Assembly: GCA_045106555.1 (NCBI GenBank)
Contig: JBGCET010000003.1
Span: 73,249-137,248 of the forward strand
Direction: 5' to 3'
Length of the DNA: 64,000 bases
From: JANQOZ01 sp045106555
Lineage (GTDB): Bacteria > Pseudomonadota > Gammaproteobacteria > Xanthomonadales > SZUA-38
Shown: in pieces, positions 32,888-41,978 of the stretch
How positions within the stretch are numbered: position 1 is the stretch's first letter
Layout: each line of letters starts with the position of its first letter
Program-made: the position numbers and the translations under genes
Notes under the pieces: generated by a model
Seen by the model: the letters and a program-made list of their open reading frames with translations, nothing else
Databases searched by the model: none
What the model was told of the DNA's origin: nothing

Positions 32888-35068
32888 TTAGTGGAGCGCC
32901 TGGGGGTTGTTGCTCGCGCCCAGATTGCTGGCGATGGAGTGCATCGCGCGGGTGATCAGGCTTCCCTCATCCATGGTTTCGATGCGCTCGGAAAGCAGGT
33001 CTTCAGCCAGTTCTTGCAGAGATTTTTCTGCCGCCTTAACGCCTCGTTGGTCGACAAACAGATAGTGGCCTGTGATCGGACTGATCCAAGACAGCTTGGC
33101 CCGCATGGGCTCGTTTTCATCTCGATGGAAAATCACCCACTGGCCCGTGTGCCAGTCCCGAACGGTGTCGAAAAACTGACTGAGCTCACCCTCAGTATTG
33201 GCGACGGGGGTTTCATCAAGAACCGCTTGCTCCACGATGTTTTCACCGCGAATGGTCAGGCCATTTTCGTCCGCCTCAATCATGATGCGGTCGTTGCCGG
33301 ATTCGCGAATCATGCTGACATAAAGTTTTTTAAGGTTGAGCAGGACTTTCTGGATTTCTCCATCCTGATACCCGACCTGCTTCAGTCCGCTGCGCAGGGC
33401 TTTCGCCAGAACCGGTATGCGGGTTCGCAGGCGTTTGACCGATTTGTCGCTTTTGTCGAACGTGACGCTCCAGATCAATTCGTCAGCCGTGGCTACCACT
33501 CGGCGCCATTGTTCCGACTGCATGCCATGGCGCAGAACCGTCAGCACCATGACGTGGGCCCAGGCCCGGTGTAGCAGGTTGGTGACCAAAGGCGGAACCG
33601 GCTTGTTGCGTACTCGACGTTGCAAAAGACGGGCAACATTTTGCCGCGCAAACTGCAGTTGCTCTTTGCCTTTAACCTGCTGGCGGACCCGTTCGGCGCG
33701 TTTTTCCGCAAGATTTTGCTGACGTTCGTGAAAACCGGTCAGGTCATCGCGCAGCTGTTCCAGCACCTTGGGGTCGTCCCAGTATTCACTGATGACTTTT
33801 TCCACGGCGGCGTTGACCGTGCCCAGAGTTTCGCCTTTGCGATCGCTGTGCATGGTCCAGCCCATGCCCATCTTGCCCAACACTTCCAGCAGTTCTCGCG
33901 CTGGTGCCTTGGGTGCCAGCACCGATTCCGGGTTCTTCAGCGCGGCGCGCAGAAACGGCACCTGCAGGCGATGCATGGCCTGCTGAAATGGCGCCGGAAG
34001 CTGGCGGTCGTCGCGCATAAAGTCAAACATCATGCCGACCATGTCTACGGTGTTTTCATCACCCTGACCCAGACTCCCAGCCCCTTCACGAGCGGCCACA
34101 TCCATCAGCTGAGATTTTATGCTGTCTGCGCCCACGTCACTGTCCACGCCGCCGGCGGCCAGTTCAGTCTGCAGGCTGGACAATACGTCCATCAGCGTAT
34201 TAGTGGAAACGGCCGGCGCGGTTTGGGCTGCCCAGCTTTGTTGTCGATTTTCGGCAATCAGATTTCGGACCTGGTCCATCAACCGTCGCTCGATGGCGGC
34301 AGCGGCATCGATCACCACATCTTCGGTATTGCGCTGGGCGGCCTCAGCCGGCTCAGGCAGCGGCGCTGGGCGACGCGGCTTTTCTTTTCGGCGCAGCGTT
34401 CGCAGGTCCGGAACAACGCCGGCTTCGACGAGAATTTGATTCAGCGCACCGTAAATTTCGTCCAGATTGCGGACAACGTTCTTCTCGAAAGACTTGAACA
34501 GTGCCTGGTGAACTTCTACCTCAGATTCTAAACCCAGCAGCGCGTCACGAAAGGTTTCGCACAGAGCTCGGGGAGCCAGGGGGTTTAGATCATTCGGTAT
34601 GGGGCTGGTCTCAAAAATACTGCCAATGCGCACGCCCAACCCGTACAGTTCGCGGGTAAACCGGATGTCGGCGGTTTCGACAATGGAGTCGATGGCCAGC
34701 GTGACGGTCAGGTCCCGGTCGTCGAGAATGCGTAGTTCGTCTTCGTTGAATGCCGCAAAGCTCTCCTCCGCGCCTGAGGTGCGGCGGTGGCTGAAAAAGT
34801 CTTTAAGCAAGCCGTCGACTTTCTCGACGTAAAGTAGCGTGAGCCGGCTTTTGCGCTGTTCAATTTCTCGTTTACCTTCGAAGTACCGACCCTGCTCAAC
34901 GTCACTGCGAGCTTCAGACGCCATCTCGAACAGCCGATCGCAGGTATCCGCGAACACGCCGGGAATTTTTTGTTCCAGGTATTCAAGTACAAATCGTGCG
35001 CAGTCGCGATAAGCCGGATGTACTCCGGCCAGAGCCTCAACCGCGTAATGTCGTTTTACGCCGCCCAT
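32888..35068 (-). CDS. DUF1631-family protein
   Basis: The 726-residue protein matches the large DUF1631 family of gammaproteobacteria: a helical N-terminus (FVLEYLEQKIPGVFADTCDRLFEMA), the DLTVTLAIDSIVETADIRFTREL block, an acidic linker at about 250-330, and the long C-terminal helical region ending SLQELAEDLLSERIETMDEG. It has no signal peptide, so it is probably cytoplasmic. Family function is unknown; its C-terminus is often fused or adjacent to PilZ-like domains. GAGGA precedes the start. It heads the three-gene minus-strand set with the OmpA and repeat genes. Confidence 0.88.
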   Translation of the reverse strand: MGGVKRHYAVEALAGVHPAYRDCARFVLEYLEQKIPGVFADTCDRLFEMASEARSDVEQGRYFEGKREIEQRKSRLTLLYVEKVDGLLKDFFSHRRTSGAEESFAAFNEDELRILDDRDLTVTLAIDSIVETADIRFTRELYGLGVRIGSIFETSPIPNDLNPLAPRALCETFRDALLGLESEVEVHQALFKSFEKNVVRNLDEIYGALNQILVEAGVVPDLRTLRRKEKPRRPAPLPEPAEAAQRNTEDVVIDAAAAIERRLMDQVRNLIAENRQQSWAAQTAPAVSTNTLMDVLSSLQTELAAGGVDSDVGADSIKSQLMDVAAREGAGSLGQGDENTVDMVGMMFDFMRDDRQLPAPFQQAMHRLQVPFLRAALKNPESVLAPKAPARELLEVLGKMGMGWTMHSDRKGETLGTVNAAVEKVISEYWDDPKVLEQLRDDLTGFHERQQNLAEKRAERVRQQVKGKEQLQFARQNVARLLQRRVRNKPVPPLVTNLLHRAWAHVMVLTVLRHGMQSEQWRRVVATADELIWSVTFDKSDKSVKRLRTRIPVLAKALRSGLKQVGYQDGEIQKVLLNLKKLYVSMIRESGNDRIMIEADENGLTIRGENIVEQAVLDETPVANTEGELSQFFDTVRDWHTGQWVIFHRDENEPMRAKLSWISPITGHYLFVDQRGVKAAEKSLQELAEDLLSERIETMDEGSLITRAMHSIASNLGASNNPQALH

Positions 35069-35381
35069 GCGTCCTCAACCTTCCTCCCAGTTCATCGTTC
35101 CTGGCGATAGAACTGGCATGTACTGCTTTTACGGGTGCGAACAACTGTGTAAGTGCCGTCACCTCTCCCAAGATGCATGTTCTACGCCGGCGGGGAGAAT
35201 TGATCTGTGACCAAATTCTCAAATCTGATGAGCGGTAGTGTTTATCCGCTCAGCGGCCAATCCTTGGCCCGCTCTGGGGGTTGCTATTTGGCCCGTTTAG
35301 GCCGCGCAGCGTCTAGCGTAGCCTGCAGGGTATCGGCCTCGTTAAGGCAAACTTTAGTCTTGCCCCGCCCATTCCTCGATG
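35069..35381. other. Intergenic stretch without recognised features
   Basis: This 313-base stretch lies between the DUF1631 gene start and the end of the small partner gene at 35382. Short frames on both strands show no start signals or family resemblance. It must contain the promoter of the DUF1631 gene (read leftward), but I cannot pick the boxes with confidence. No convincing terminator hairpin for the module C pair is visible. Confidence 0.5.
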
Positions 35382-35720
35382 TTATTCCAGGTGCTTGAAG
35401 ATCTCGTCGGGGTGTTGAGGGTTGTCGGGGCGAGTGGCGCTATCCAGGCTGGCTTCCACCGACTGCATCACTCGCGCCATAAACTGCTGGCGGGAGTGGT
35501 CGCGTTCCACAGTGTCCTTTTCCGTGGGCTGAAATTGATCGATGGCGGTGGGTGATACGGCATCTTGTCGCGCCAACAGGCGCTCCAGCGCGTCCAGTCG
35601 GTCACGGGTGGTCGACAGCTCGCTGGCCAGGGAGAACACCAGGTTCAGAAGCTGGTCGGTGGCTGGGTCCTGAAAGTACTGGGGTTTGATGCCTTTGGCG
35701 CTGGAGGGAAATTCGCTCAT
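35382..35720 (-). CDS. Small helical partner protein of methyltransferase module C
   Basis: The 112-residue protein starts by TAATG overlap with the upstream methyltransferase stop (ATG complement 35718-35720). Its core, QYFQDPATDQLLNLVFSLAS then ELSTTRDRLDALERLLARQD, matches the partner of module B almost residue for residue in the DP-x-x-DQ and RDRLD blocks, and that of module A more loosely. It has a leucine-rich helix likely to form a coiled coil and no enzymatic motif. Three such small genes, always directly after a methyltransferase, suggest a stoichiometric subunit. I do not recognise a family. Confidence 0.85.
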   Translation of the reverse strand: MSEFPSSAKGIKPQYFQDPATDQLLNLVFSLASELSTTRDRLDALERLLARQDAVSPTAIDQFQPTEKDTVERDHSRQQFMARVMQSVEASLDSATRPDNPQHPDEIFKHLE

Positions 35721-36835
35721 TAGACTTGCCCCACTAAAATGGGCCAGGCCATGGGCTGCTCGCTGTAGTTGATTTGCTTGTCGCTGAACCCCGGGTCAAA
35801 GTCGGTCAGCTCAACATTGGCGTCAGCGAATCCGGCATCTGCCGCTGTCTGGCGCAGATCGATGTTGGTAATCAGGCGCGCAAAATGTTCGTTGTTGTTG
35901 TAAGTCTCCCAGGAATACATGAACTGCTGGAATGCGCCCTCGCCTCGAGGAATTTCAAGATGGGCCATGACGCCACCCGGCTTAAGAAGCCGTCGACACT
36001 CAGCAAAAATATGACTCAATGCCGTGCGTGAGGTTTCATGTAGCACAATGTGGGATACCACTAGGTCAAAATGCTGATCCGGGAAATGGGTGTGTTCCGC
36101 GTTTTGCTGAGCAAAATGCACGGATTTACGTTTTTCTTCCGCTCTGGCATGGCCATAGCGCAAGCACGGTGCCGCCACATCGATCCCATGGACCTCGCTG
36201 TCTGGATAAGCATCGACCCAGGGCAGCGTGCTGTTGCCAACAGCACATCCCAAATCAAGAATCCGTGCGGGCTTCAGCTGGGGCGCATACTGTTGCGCAA
36301 ATTTCACTAAGATCTTGCCCAGCAGGTCGCTGTCGGGGCCCAGGGCGCCGCCGATGTAGATCGGTAGACCGGTTTCGTAGAGTACGCCAGCAGTAACATC
36401 ATCTGGGCAGGTATCGGAATGGTAGCCGCCGGGCTGAATGTGAATATCTGCCGCCCGATGGTAAAGGGGAATTGCCAAGTCTGGATCCAGCGTCAGCGAT
36501 CCCAGTGTTTCAGCATTTGTCCCCAATGAACGGAAATCATCTACGAGCTGCTGACGCTGGCGCAGCGCCGGTTCTGCCACCGACTGCCACATCATTTCCT
36601 GGCTACGCCGCTGCATTGCGCTCCAAAACTGGTAGCAACTGTGACCCTCCATCAGCGTCTTCACCTCATCAACCGTGTTGGGTTTGCGGCCGTGGCGGGC
36701 CTCAAACGACGGTTCCAGGCGATGAGCAAAAAGTTGAGAGTTGCCAGGCTGAATGTTGGCGGCTAGGTGGGCGCGCCAGGTAGCAACAAAATCTTGTCTC
36801 GCTTGCTCGTCGTGATTGGGTTGGGGTTTATACAT
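35720..36835 (-). CDS. Class I SAM-dependent methyltransferase with extra N-terminal domain, module C
   Basis: The 371-residue protein starts at 36835 with AGAGGA upstream. Like module B it has a helical N-terminal domain of about 180 residues (DEQARQDF, RKPNTVDEVKTLM, DIHIQPGGY) before the Rossmann domain with ARILDLGCAVGNSTL, VHGIDVAAP, FDLVVSHIVLHETS and LLKPGGVMAHLEIPR. The two paralogues align over their whole length, so the N-terminal domain is part of the enzyme family and probably binds substrate or the small partner. Upstream is a spinster-type MFS gene on the same strand and beyond it a divergent TonB receptor. Confidence 0.9.
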   Translation of the reverse strand: MYKPQPNHDEQARQDFVATWRAHLAANIQPGNSQLFAHRLEPSFEARHGRKPNTVDEVKTLMEGHSCYQFWSAMQRRSQEMMWQSVAEPALRQRQQLVDDFRSLGTNAETLGSLTLDPDLAIPLYHRAADIHIQPGGYHSDTCPDDVTAGVLYETGLPIYIGGALGPDSDLLGKILVKFAQQYAPQLKPARILDLGCAVGNSTLPWVDAYPDSEVHGIDVAAPCLRYGHARAEEKRKSVHFAQQNAEHTHFPDQHFDLVVSHIVLHETSRTALSHIFAECRRLLKPGGVMAHLEIPRGEGAFQQFMYSWETYNNNEHFARLITNIDLRQTAADAGFADANVELTDFDPGFSDKQINYSEQPMAWPILVGQV

Positions 36836-36856
36836 AGTGAATATCCTCTAGAACCT

Positions 36857-36880
36857 TGTTGAAAAGGTCATTTTTCAACA
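36857..36880 (-). terminator. Hairpin between the spinster-type MFS gene and module C
   Basis: Nine-base arms (TGTTGAAAA and TTTTCAACA) enclose a six-base loop directly after the MFS stop at 36886. On the minus strand the 3' arm ends in a U-rich stretch (CCTTTTCAACA), so it is a modest intrinsic terminator. It may limit readthrough into the module C genes. Similar GTTGAAAA hairpins are common in gammaproteobacterial genomes. Confidence 0.55.
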
Positions 36881-36885
36881 GCCTG

Positions 36886-38256
36886 CTAGGCCCACTTCCG
36901 GGATTCCGCAATGGCTTGCCGATAAGGTTTTAGGTTAGCCAACAGCACAACGCTGGAAAAGGCCGCGCCAATGCCGGACACCCAAGCAATGGAATAGCGC
37001 AGCGCGCCTTCGTCTGCGTATACATAGTCGGTAATCAGGGCCACTGCCGTGGGTCCAACCGTCAGGCCCAAAATGGAGATCACAAATAGGTACACGGCCG
37101 AGGTTTGGCCGCGCATCTGATTGGGGGTAATCATCATCAAAGCCGAAGCCCCCGTCGCGGTGGACATGGCCGGGCCAATGCTGGCTGGCACCAGCATGAT
37201 CAGCGCGCTGGTGGCTGTGGGCATCAGAGGCATCAGCGGGGCAGACAACAAAGTAATCAGCACCCCAATCAGCACGGTTTTAAGGTGAGCGTCACTGTGG
37301 CCTTTCTGAAACAGATAGTCAGCGAGCCATCCGGCGCCATTAACTCCCAGCGGGCCGGTTATCAGCAGCAAAATGCCGTAGGCCAATCCCACTTCGCCAA
37401 TGGTCCAACCGAAGGTGCGAATAAACATGGTGGGCACCCAGGAAAAGTAGGCATAGCCCACAATGGTCACCACCGACATGCCAACAAAAAGTTGGCCAAA
37501 GGCCCGTTTTCGGTCCCACAGGTAACGCACTACAAAGCGTAGCGGCAGCGCCTGGTCTTCAGTGCCGGTTTTCAGCAGGCCTCGACGTTTGGGTTCGCGA
37601 ACGGTGAACAGCAGCAGGGCGACGCCAAGACCCGGAAGTCCCACCAGCATGAACACCAGCTGCCAAGGCTTTACGCTACCAATCAGCGGTAATACGGTTT
37701 CGCCGCCAGCGGTGGCAAAGCCAATGACCGCCCCGCCCAAAATCATGGCGATACCGGCGCCAATGGAAATGCCGCTTTGGTAAAACCCAATGGCACGACC
37801 CCGTTTATGCTCGGGAAAATAATCGGAAATCAACGACAGGGCGCTGGGCGAAAGTGAGGCTTCGCCGACGCCAACGCCAACCCGGGCTAAAAATAGCTGG
37901 CCATAACCCTTGGCCAGGCCGCAGGCAGCGGTCATGAAACTCCATACCGTAATTCCCGCCGCAATGATCAGGCGTCGGCTTTTGCGATCGGCCAGACGGC
38001 CCAGCGGAATGCCCATCAGCGTATAGAACACGCCAAAAGCCAGACCCATCAGCAGACTGATTTGGGTGTCGGTCAAATTCAGATCGGCTTTGATGGGTCC
38101 CACCAGCAGGGCCAGAATTTGCCGATCAATAAAGGAGATAACGTAGGCCAACGTCAGTACCGTAACCACATACCAGGCGTAGCCCGAGGACGGGTAATTT
38201 TCCTCAGCGGTGGCGTCTTCAGACGAGGTCGGTTGATCCGAGGTGGGTGGATGCAT
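36886..38256 (-). CDS. MFS transporter, spinster-like
   Basis: The ATG at 38256 has AAGGG 8 bases upstream and gives 456 residues; a TTG at 38277 is the alternative. About 12 helices are present. The first loop region (FIDRQILALLVGPIKADLNL) and GVGVGEASLSPSALSLISDY are typical of spinster-family carriers, which often sit beside TonB receptors in heterotrophs and are thought to import organic solutes. The helix 2-3 motif is GRLADRKSRR. It diverges from the TonB receptor at 38379, so the two probably handle one substrate. It precedes module C on the same strand. Confidence 0.88.
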   Translation of the reverse strand: MHPPTSDQPTSSEDATAEENYPSSGYAWYVVTVLTLAYVISFIDRQILALLVGPIKADLNLTDTQISLLMGLAFGVFYTLMGIPLGRLADRKSRRLIIAAGITVWSFMTAACGLAKGYGQLFLARVGVGVGEASLSPSALSLISDYFPEHKRGRAIGFYQSGISIGAGIAMILGGAVIGFATAGGETVLPLIGSVKPWQLVFMLVGLPGLGVALLLFTVREPKRRGLLKTGTEDQALPLRFVVRYLWDRKRAFGQLFVGMSVVTIVGYAYFSWVPTMFIRTFGWTIGEVGLAYGILLLITGPLGVNGAGWLADYLFQKGHSDAHLKTVLIGVLITLLSAPLMPLMPTATSALIMLVPASIGPAMSTATGASALMMITPNQMRGQTSAVYLFVISILGLTVGPTAVALITDYVYADEGALRYSIAWVSGIGAAFSSVVLLANLKPYRQAIAESRKWA

Positions 38257-38311
38257 AAATAAGCCCTTGGGCTTCAAAACCCGCTATTTTACTTGGATTA
38301 GGCCGAATGAT

Positions 38312-38344
38312 ATGTTCGTATAACATTATGTCAGGAAATCTGAC
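38312..38344. promoter_or_regulatory. Two short dyads in the divergent MFS / TonB-receptor control region
   Basis: Two inverted repeats with 5-base arms and 5-base spacers lie side by side: ATGTT/AACAT at 38312-38326 and GTCAG/CTGAC at 38330-38344. Their centres are 18 bases apart. A TATAAC box at 38319-38324 inside the first dyad could be the -10 of the receptor gene. Sites like these suit a repressor controlling both divergent genes. The arms are short, so this is a weak call. Confidence 0.35.
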
Positions 38345-38378
38345 AAACCCTCCAATCATTTAGGGCCGTGGTAACTCT

Positions 38379-40604
38379 ATGAATAACAAACAAATCTTGG
38401 CTGCCGCCATCGCAGGCTGCCTGAGCCTCCCCCTGTACGGACAATCGATCGAGGAGGTGCTGGTAACCGCTCAGCGTCGATCTGAGAGCGTGCAGGATAT
38501 ACCGGTCGCCGTCTCGGCCTTCACCAGTGAGACCATGGAGCGAATGGCCATCACTGAAACCATGGACATCGCGCGGATGGTACCCAACTTTTTGGCCCAG
38601 AATAATACGGGTCTGGGTACAGCGAACGTCTATTCCCTGCGTGGACTGAATAACACCGAGTCCATCGCGACGTTTGATCCACCTGTTGGCACCTACATCG
38701 ACGACTTTTTTATTCAACGTCAAAACGGCAACAACTACGCGCTATTCGATATTGACCGGGTGGAAGTGCTGCGTGGACCTCAGGGTACGCTGTTTGGTCG
38801 TAATACCACCGGTGGCGCAGTGCGCATGATTTTGCGCGACCCCAGCGACGAAATGGGTGGAAATTTCGGATTGGGTTTTGGCGCCTTCGGTAAGCTGACC
38901 GCCCGAGGCAGCGTTGACTTGCCGGTTTCAGAAGACTTCCGTCTCAAGCTGTCGGCCTACTACGTTGAGGACGACGGATTTGTCGACAACCTCACCACCG
39001 GTGAGGAAGACCTGAACTTTGAGGATAACAAAGGCCTTCGCGCCCACTGGATCTGGGACATCAACGATGATCTCAGCTGGAACGCGTCACTAACCTATAT
39101 CGATAACGAACATGCCAACATGTTCAACTTCGAAAACGGCGGCGACCGATTTACCCGCACCGGCCTGACCGAAGCGGGCTCACCGGTGCGCGACCTGGTC
39201 ATCGGAAACAAAGGCAATCTGCCGCTGGGCAACTCCACGGAGTCCCTGCATTTCACCTCCAATCTGTCGTTTCCAACCCGCTTTGGTGACGTTGAAGTGC
39301 TGACCAGCTACTTGGATCTGGAGCAGGATTTCCTGCTGGACTTCTTTGAAGGCCCGTTCCAAAGCGGTGGTTTTACTATCGCCAACGAAGGCACCCACGA
39401 GCAGTTCACCCAGGAGTTTAAGATCTCAGGCACCACTGGCGGTGGCGATATCGACTACGTTGCCGGTCTTTTCTACTTTGATGAAGACAACGAAACCGAT
39501 TTTGCCCAGATCTTCAATTTAGGCGCAATTGGTTTGTTCCTGCCCGGCGGATTTCCGCTGATTCAATACGACCGAATATTGGACAACACCACCGAATCTT
39601 GGGCGATTTACGGTCAGTGGGACTGGCGGTTTGCCGACAGCTGGACCCTGACGGCAGGCGCACGATTTACCGAAGAAGATAAAGACTTCGGGCTTCGTGA
39701 CAACGGTAATCCAGGGGCCGGCGCGGTCATCACCAATGCTGATCTGCTGGCTGCCGGCGTACCGCTGGAGCAAAATGAATCCCAGTTCACCCCACGGATT
39801 GCCATTGAGAATCAGGTCAACGACGATTTCATGTGGTACGGCTCCATCACCACCGGCTTTAAATCGGGTGGATGGAACGCACGCGGTACGTTGGCCGAAT
39901 CGTTGCAGTCATTTTCCGCAGAGGAAGTGACTAACTTCGAGGTGGGCATGCGCTCTGAGTGGATGGATAACAGCCTTCGCGTAAACCTGACCGCCTTTAG
40001 GGCCGACATCGAGGACTTTCAGCTTCCCTCAGCATTTGTGAACAGCACTGGGGCGATCGAATTTATCACCCGGAACTTTGCTGATTTGGATACCCAAGGA
40101 TTGGAGGCCGAGTTTCTTTGGTTACCGACAGAGAACCTGACCCTGTTTGCCAATGCGGGTTTGCTGGACTCGGAATACTCCAATCTCGACCCATCAATTT
40201 TGGCGCAACAGGTCAATTGCCGAAACAACGGTGAGCAGTGTGCTCAAGGTATTGTCAACGCGGTGGGCGACATTGCTGATCCGGTCAGAGCCCCAGAGCA
40301 TCAGCTGACCATTGGCGGCTGGTATGACTTCCCAATTGGCAGCAGCATGGTATTGACCCCCAGCGTTAGCGTGACCGACTACGGTGAACACAGTGTTGGC
40401 ACATCCGGTGAGGCGGTAGCTCAGGTTGATGGGTATACCTTGCTGAATGCGAGCGTGACGTTACGCAACGATCCGGGTAACTGGCAGGTCAGCCTGGAGT
40501 GTGACAACTGTACAGACCGTCTCCAGGTTGTGTCGGTGTTGGCGGGCTTTCCGTACCTCAACGATCCTAAAACCTGGCAGTTGAATTTCCGCAAGAGTTT
40601 CTAA
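38379..40604 (+). CDS. TonB-dependent outer-membrane receptor
   Basis: The 741-residue protein has a short signal peptide (MNNKQILAAAIAGCLSLPLY), then the TonB-box-like SIEEVLVTAQRRSESVQDIPV. The plug (residues about 40-155) has VGTYIDDFFIQRQNGNN and VEVLRGPQGTLFGRNTTGGA. The barrel ends with Phe (LNFRKSF). It is paralogous in type to 16051-18321 but not a close copy. As with that receptor, the class is used for organic ligands in many marine heterotrophs. It has a strong terminator downstream. It diverges from a spinster-like carrier, supporting a shared uptake route. Confidence 0.93.
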   Translation: MNNKQILAAAIAGCLSLPLYGQSIEEVLVTAQRRSESVQDIPVAVSAFTSETMERMAITETMDIARMVPNFLAQNNTGLGTANVYSLRGLNNTESIATFDPPVGTYIDDFFIQRQNGNNYALFDIDRVEVLRGPQGTLFGRNTTGGAVRMILRDPSDEMGGNFGLGFGAFGKLTARGSVDLPVSEDFRLKLSAYYVEDDGFVDNLTTGEEDLNFEDNKGLRAHWIWDINDDLSWNASLTYIDNEHANMFNFENGGDRFTRTGLTEAGSPVRDLVIGNKGNLPLGNSTESLHFTSNLSFPTRFGDVEVLTSYLDLEQDFLLDFFEGPFQSGGFTIANEGTHEQFTQEFKISGTTGGGDIDYVAGLFYFDEDNETDFAQIFNLGAIGLFLPGGFPLIQYDRILDNTTESWAIYGQWDWRFADSWTLTAGARFTEEDKDFGLRDNGNPGAGAVITNADLLAAGVPLEQNESQFTPRIAIENQVNDDFMWYGSITTGFKSGGWNARGTLAESLQSFSAEEVTNFEVGMRSEWMDNSLRVNLTAFRADIEDFQLPSAFVNSTGAIEFITRNFADLDTQGLEAEFLWLPTENLTLFANAGLLDSEYSNLDPSILAQQVNCRNNGEQCAQGIVNAVGDIADPVRAPEHQLTIGGWYDFPIGSSMVLTPSVSVTDYGEHSVGTSGEAVAQVDGYTLLNASVTLRNDPGNWQVSLECDNCTDRLQVVSVLAGFPYLNDPKTWQLNFRKSF

Positions 40605-40646
40605 TCCAGTTGAACGTGCCATGCTTTCGACAAGCATGGGAGGAAC

Positions 40647-40676
40647 AAAAAACCCCCGCTCTGGCGGGGGTTTTTA
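40647..40676. terminator. Strong bidirectional intrinsic terminator
   Basis: Seven-base GC arms (CCCCCGC and GCGGGGG) with a four-base loop are flanked by A and T runs (six A before, five T after). RNA from either strand would end in a hairpin followed by U residues. It separates the TonB receptor gene from the convergent serine hydrolase gene, whose stop it overlaps by a few bases. Confidence 0.92.
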
Positions 40677-41906
40677 TTGGCTGGTGGTTTTTTCCAGCAA
40701 CGCATTGGTAATCAGGTTGGGAATGCGGGAAACGTCCCAGGTATTGGGAGGCCAGCTTCGAGCCACCCGCACAATCACTAGCTGTTGCGAAGGAATGACC
40801 CAAACGTTCTGGTAGCCATGACCCAGAAAAGCAAATAGATCGTCAGCCACATAGGGTTCCGAGCCCCACCAGGTGTAGACGTCGGGTCCTGGGTGGTTGC
40901 CAACGTGCCACAGACTGCCGTTCCCCAGCCATACCTGATAGCCGTATCCTGGGTTGGTGTCAGCGGGGCGGAGCATGGCGTCCACCCACGCCGCTGGTAA
41001 CACTTGACTGTCGTTCCACCGTCCCCGGTTGAGCATAAGCTGGCCCAAAGCCAGCCAGTCTAAGGGTCTGGATAGCAGGCAACAGGATTTCATGACGTGG
41101 CCGCCGGGTTTGTCTTGGTACATGGCGGCAGGTCCCAGGCCCATCGGCTGCCAAAGTCTTAAGGAGAGAAAGTCGGGATAAGTCATGCCGGTAGCCTGTT
41201 CCAGCACCAGCCCTAGGAGGTTGCTCTCATTATTGTTGTACTCCCAGCGCGAGCCAGGGGCGTCGTTCAGTGGCAAGCCCAGGGTCCAGCGGTCGAAGTC
41301 GGTACCAAAATGTTGCAATACCCCTTTGGACCAAGGCACGGGACGATAGTCTGTTGATATCTGGGCAAGCCCAGCGGACATTTGCAGCAGGTTTTTGATG
41401 CTGATGCGCCCGCGCGGATCGTCGTCCCATTCGTCCAGCCAGCGATTGATGGGTGCGTCAACGCTATCAATGGTGCCCTCATCAATGGCGATTCCCACCA
41501 GCATTCCGAGCACGGTTTTGGACATGGATTGAGGGTTGAATCGGTCATCCCGACTGAAGCCGTTCCAATATCGCTCAAACTCAATCTGACCATTGCGGGC
41601 AACCAATAAGCCAAGGGAGTTTTGTTCCAGCGCGTAGGCCGCAGCCTGCTCCAGAGCTTGGGGCGGAATGGTATGGCGGCGAGCAGCCGGCAGCGGGTCT
41701 GCCTCGGTGATGTCCAGTTCTACTGTGGGATCAAACCAGCTCACTGGTGTGGTCAGCGGATTTCCTCCCAGCCACAGATAGCTGACGTAGCGATTAACAA
41801 AGCGCCAGTTCAGTCCAGCACCGATCAGCACAAGCAACGCAATAACGGCGGCCGCGATACGCAGTTTTGGCAGTGGGTTAGAGCGCGGTCTCATGGAAAC
41901 GATCAT
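40674..41906 (-). CDS. Membrane-anchored serine hydrolase, beta-lactamase fold
   Basis: The 410-residue protein has an N-terminal membrane helix (about residues 17-34, AAAVIALLVLIGAGLNW) and no lipobox, so it is probably an inner-membrane-anchored periplasmic enzyme. The SxxK motif is in NPQSMSKTVLG. The second motif is Y-N-N in RWEYNNNESN (instead of YSN), which some family members use. A third motif region (HGYQNVWVIPSQQLVIVR) ends the fold. It is like EstB-type esterases and class C beta-lactamase relatives. It converges on the TonB receptor gene. It is related to the tandem protein at 21254-23737. Confidence 0.87.
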   Translation of the reverse strand: MIVSMRPRSNPLPKLRIAAAVIALLVLIGAGLNWRFVNRYVSYLWLGGNPLTTPVSWFDPTVELDITEADPLPAARRHTIPPQALEQAAAYALEQNSLGLLVARNGQIEFERYWNGFSRDDRFNPQSMSKTVLGMLVGIAIDEGTIDSVDAPINRWLDEWDDDPRGRISIKNLLQMSAGLAQISTDYRPVPWSKGVLQHFGTDFDRWTLGLPLNDAPGSRWEYNNNESNLLGLVLEQATGMTYPDFLSLRLWQPMGLGPAAMYQDKPGGHVMKSCCLLSRPLDWLALGQLMLNRGRWNDSQVLPAAWVDAMLRPADTNPGYGYQVWLGNGSLWHVGNHPGPDVYTWWGSEPYVADDLFAFLGHGYQNVWVIPSQQLVIVRVARSWPPNTWDVSRIPNLITNALLEKTTSQ

Positions 41907-41978
41907 AGCAGTGGAGCTATCGGCACCGACCGCCTGAAATTTGAGTTATTGTGACAATATCGACGAAAAGCGGAGTGG

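Noticed and set aside
33620..34531. 303-residue open frame antisense to the DUF1631 gene
   Set aside because: It lies wholly inside a well-matched family protein and has no own signal or motif.
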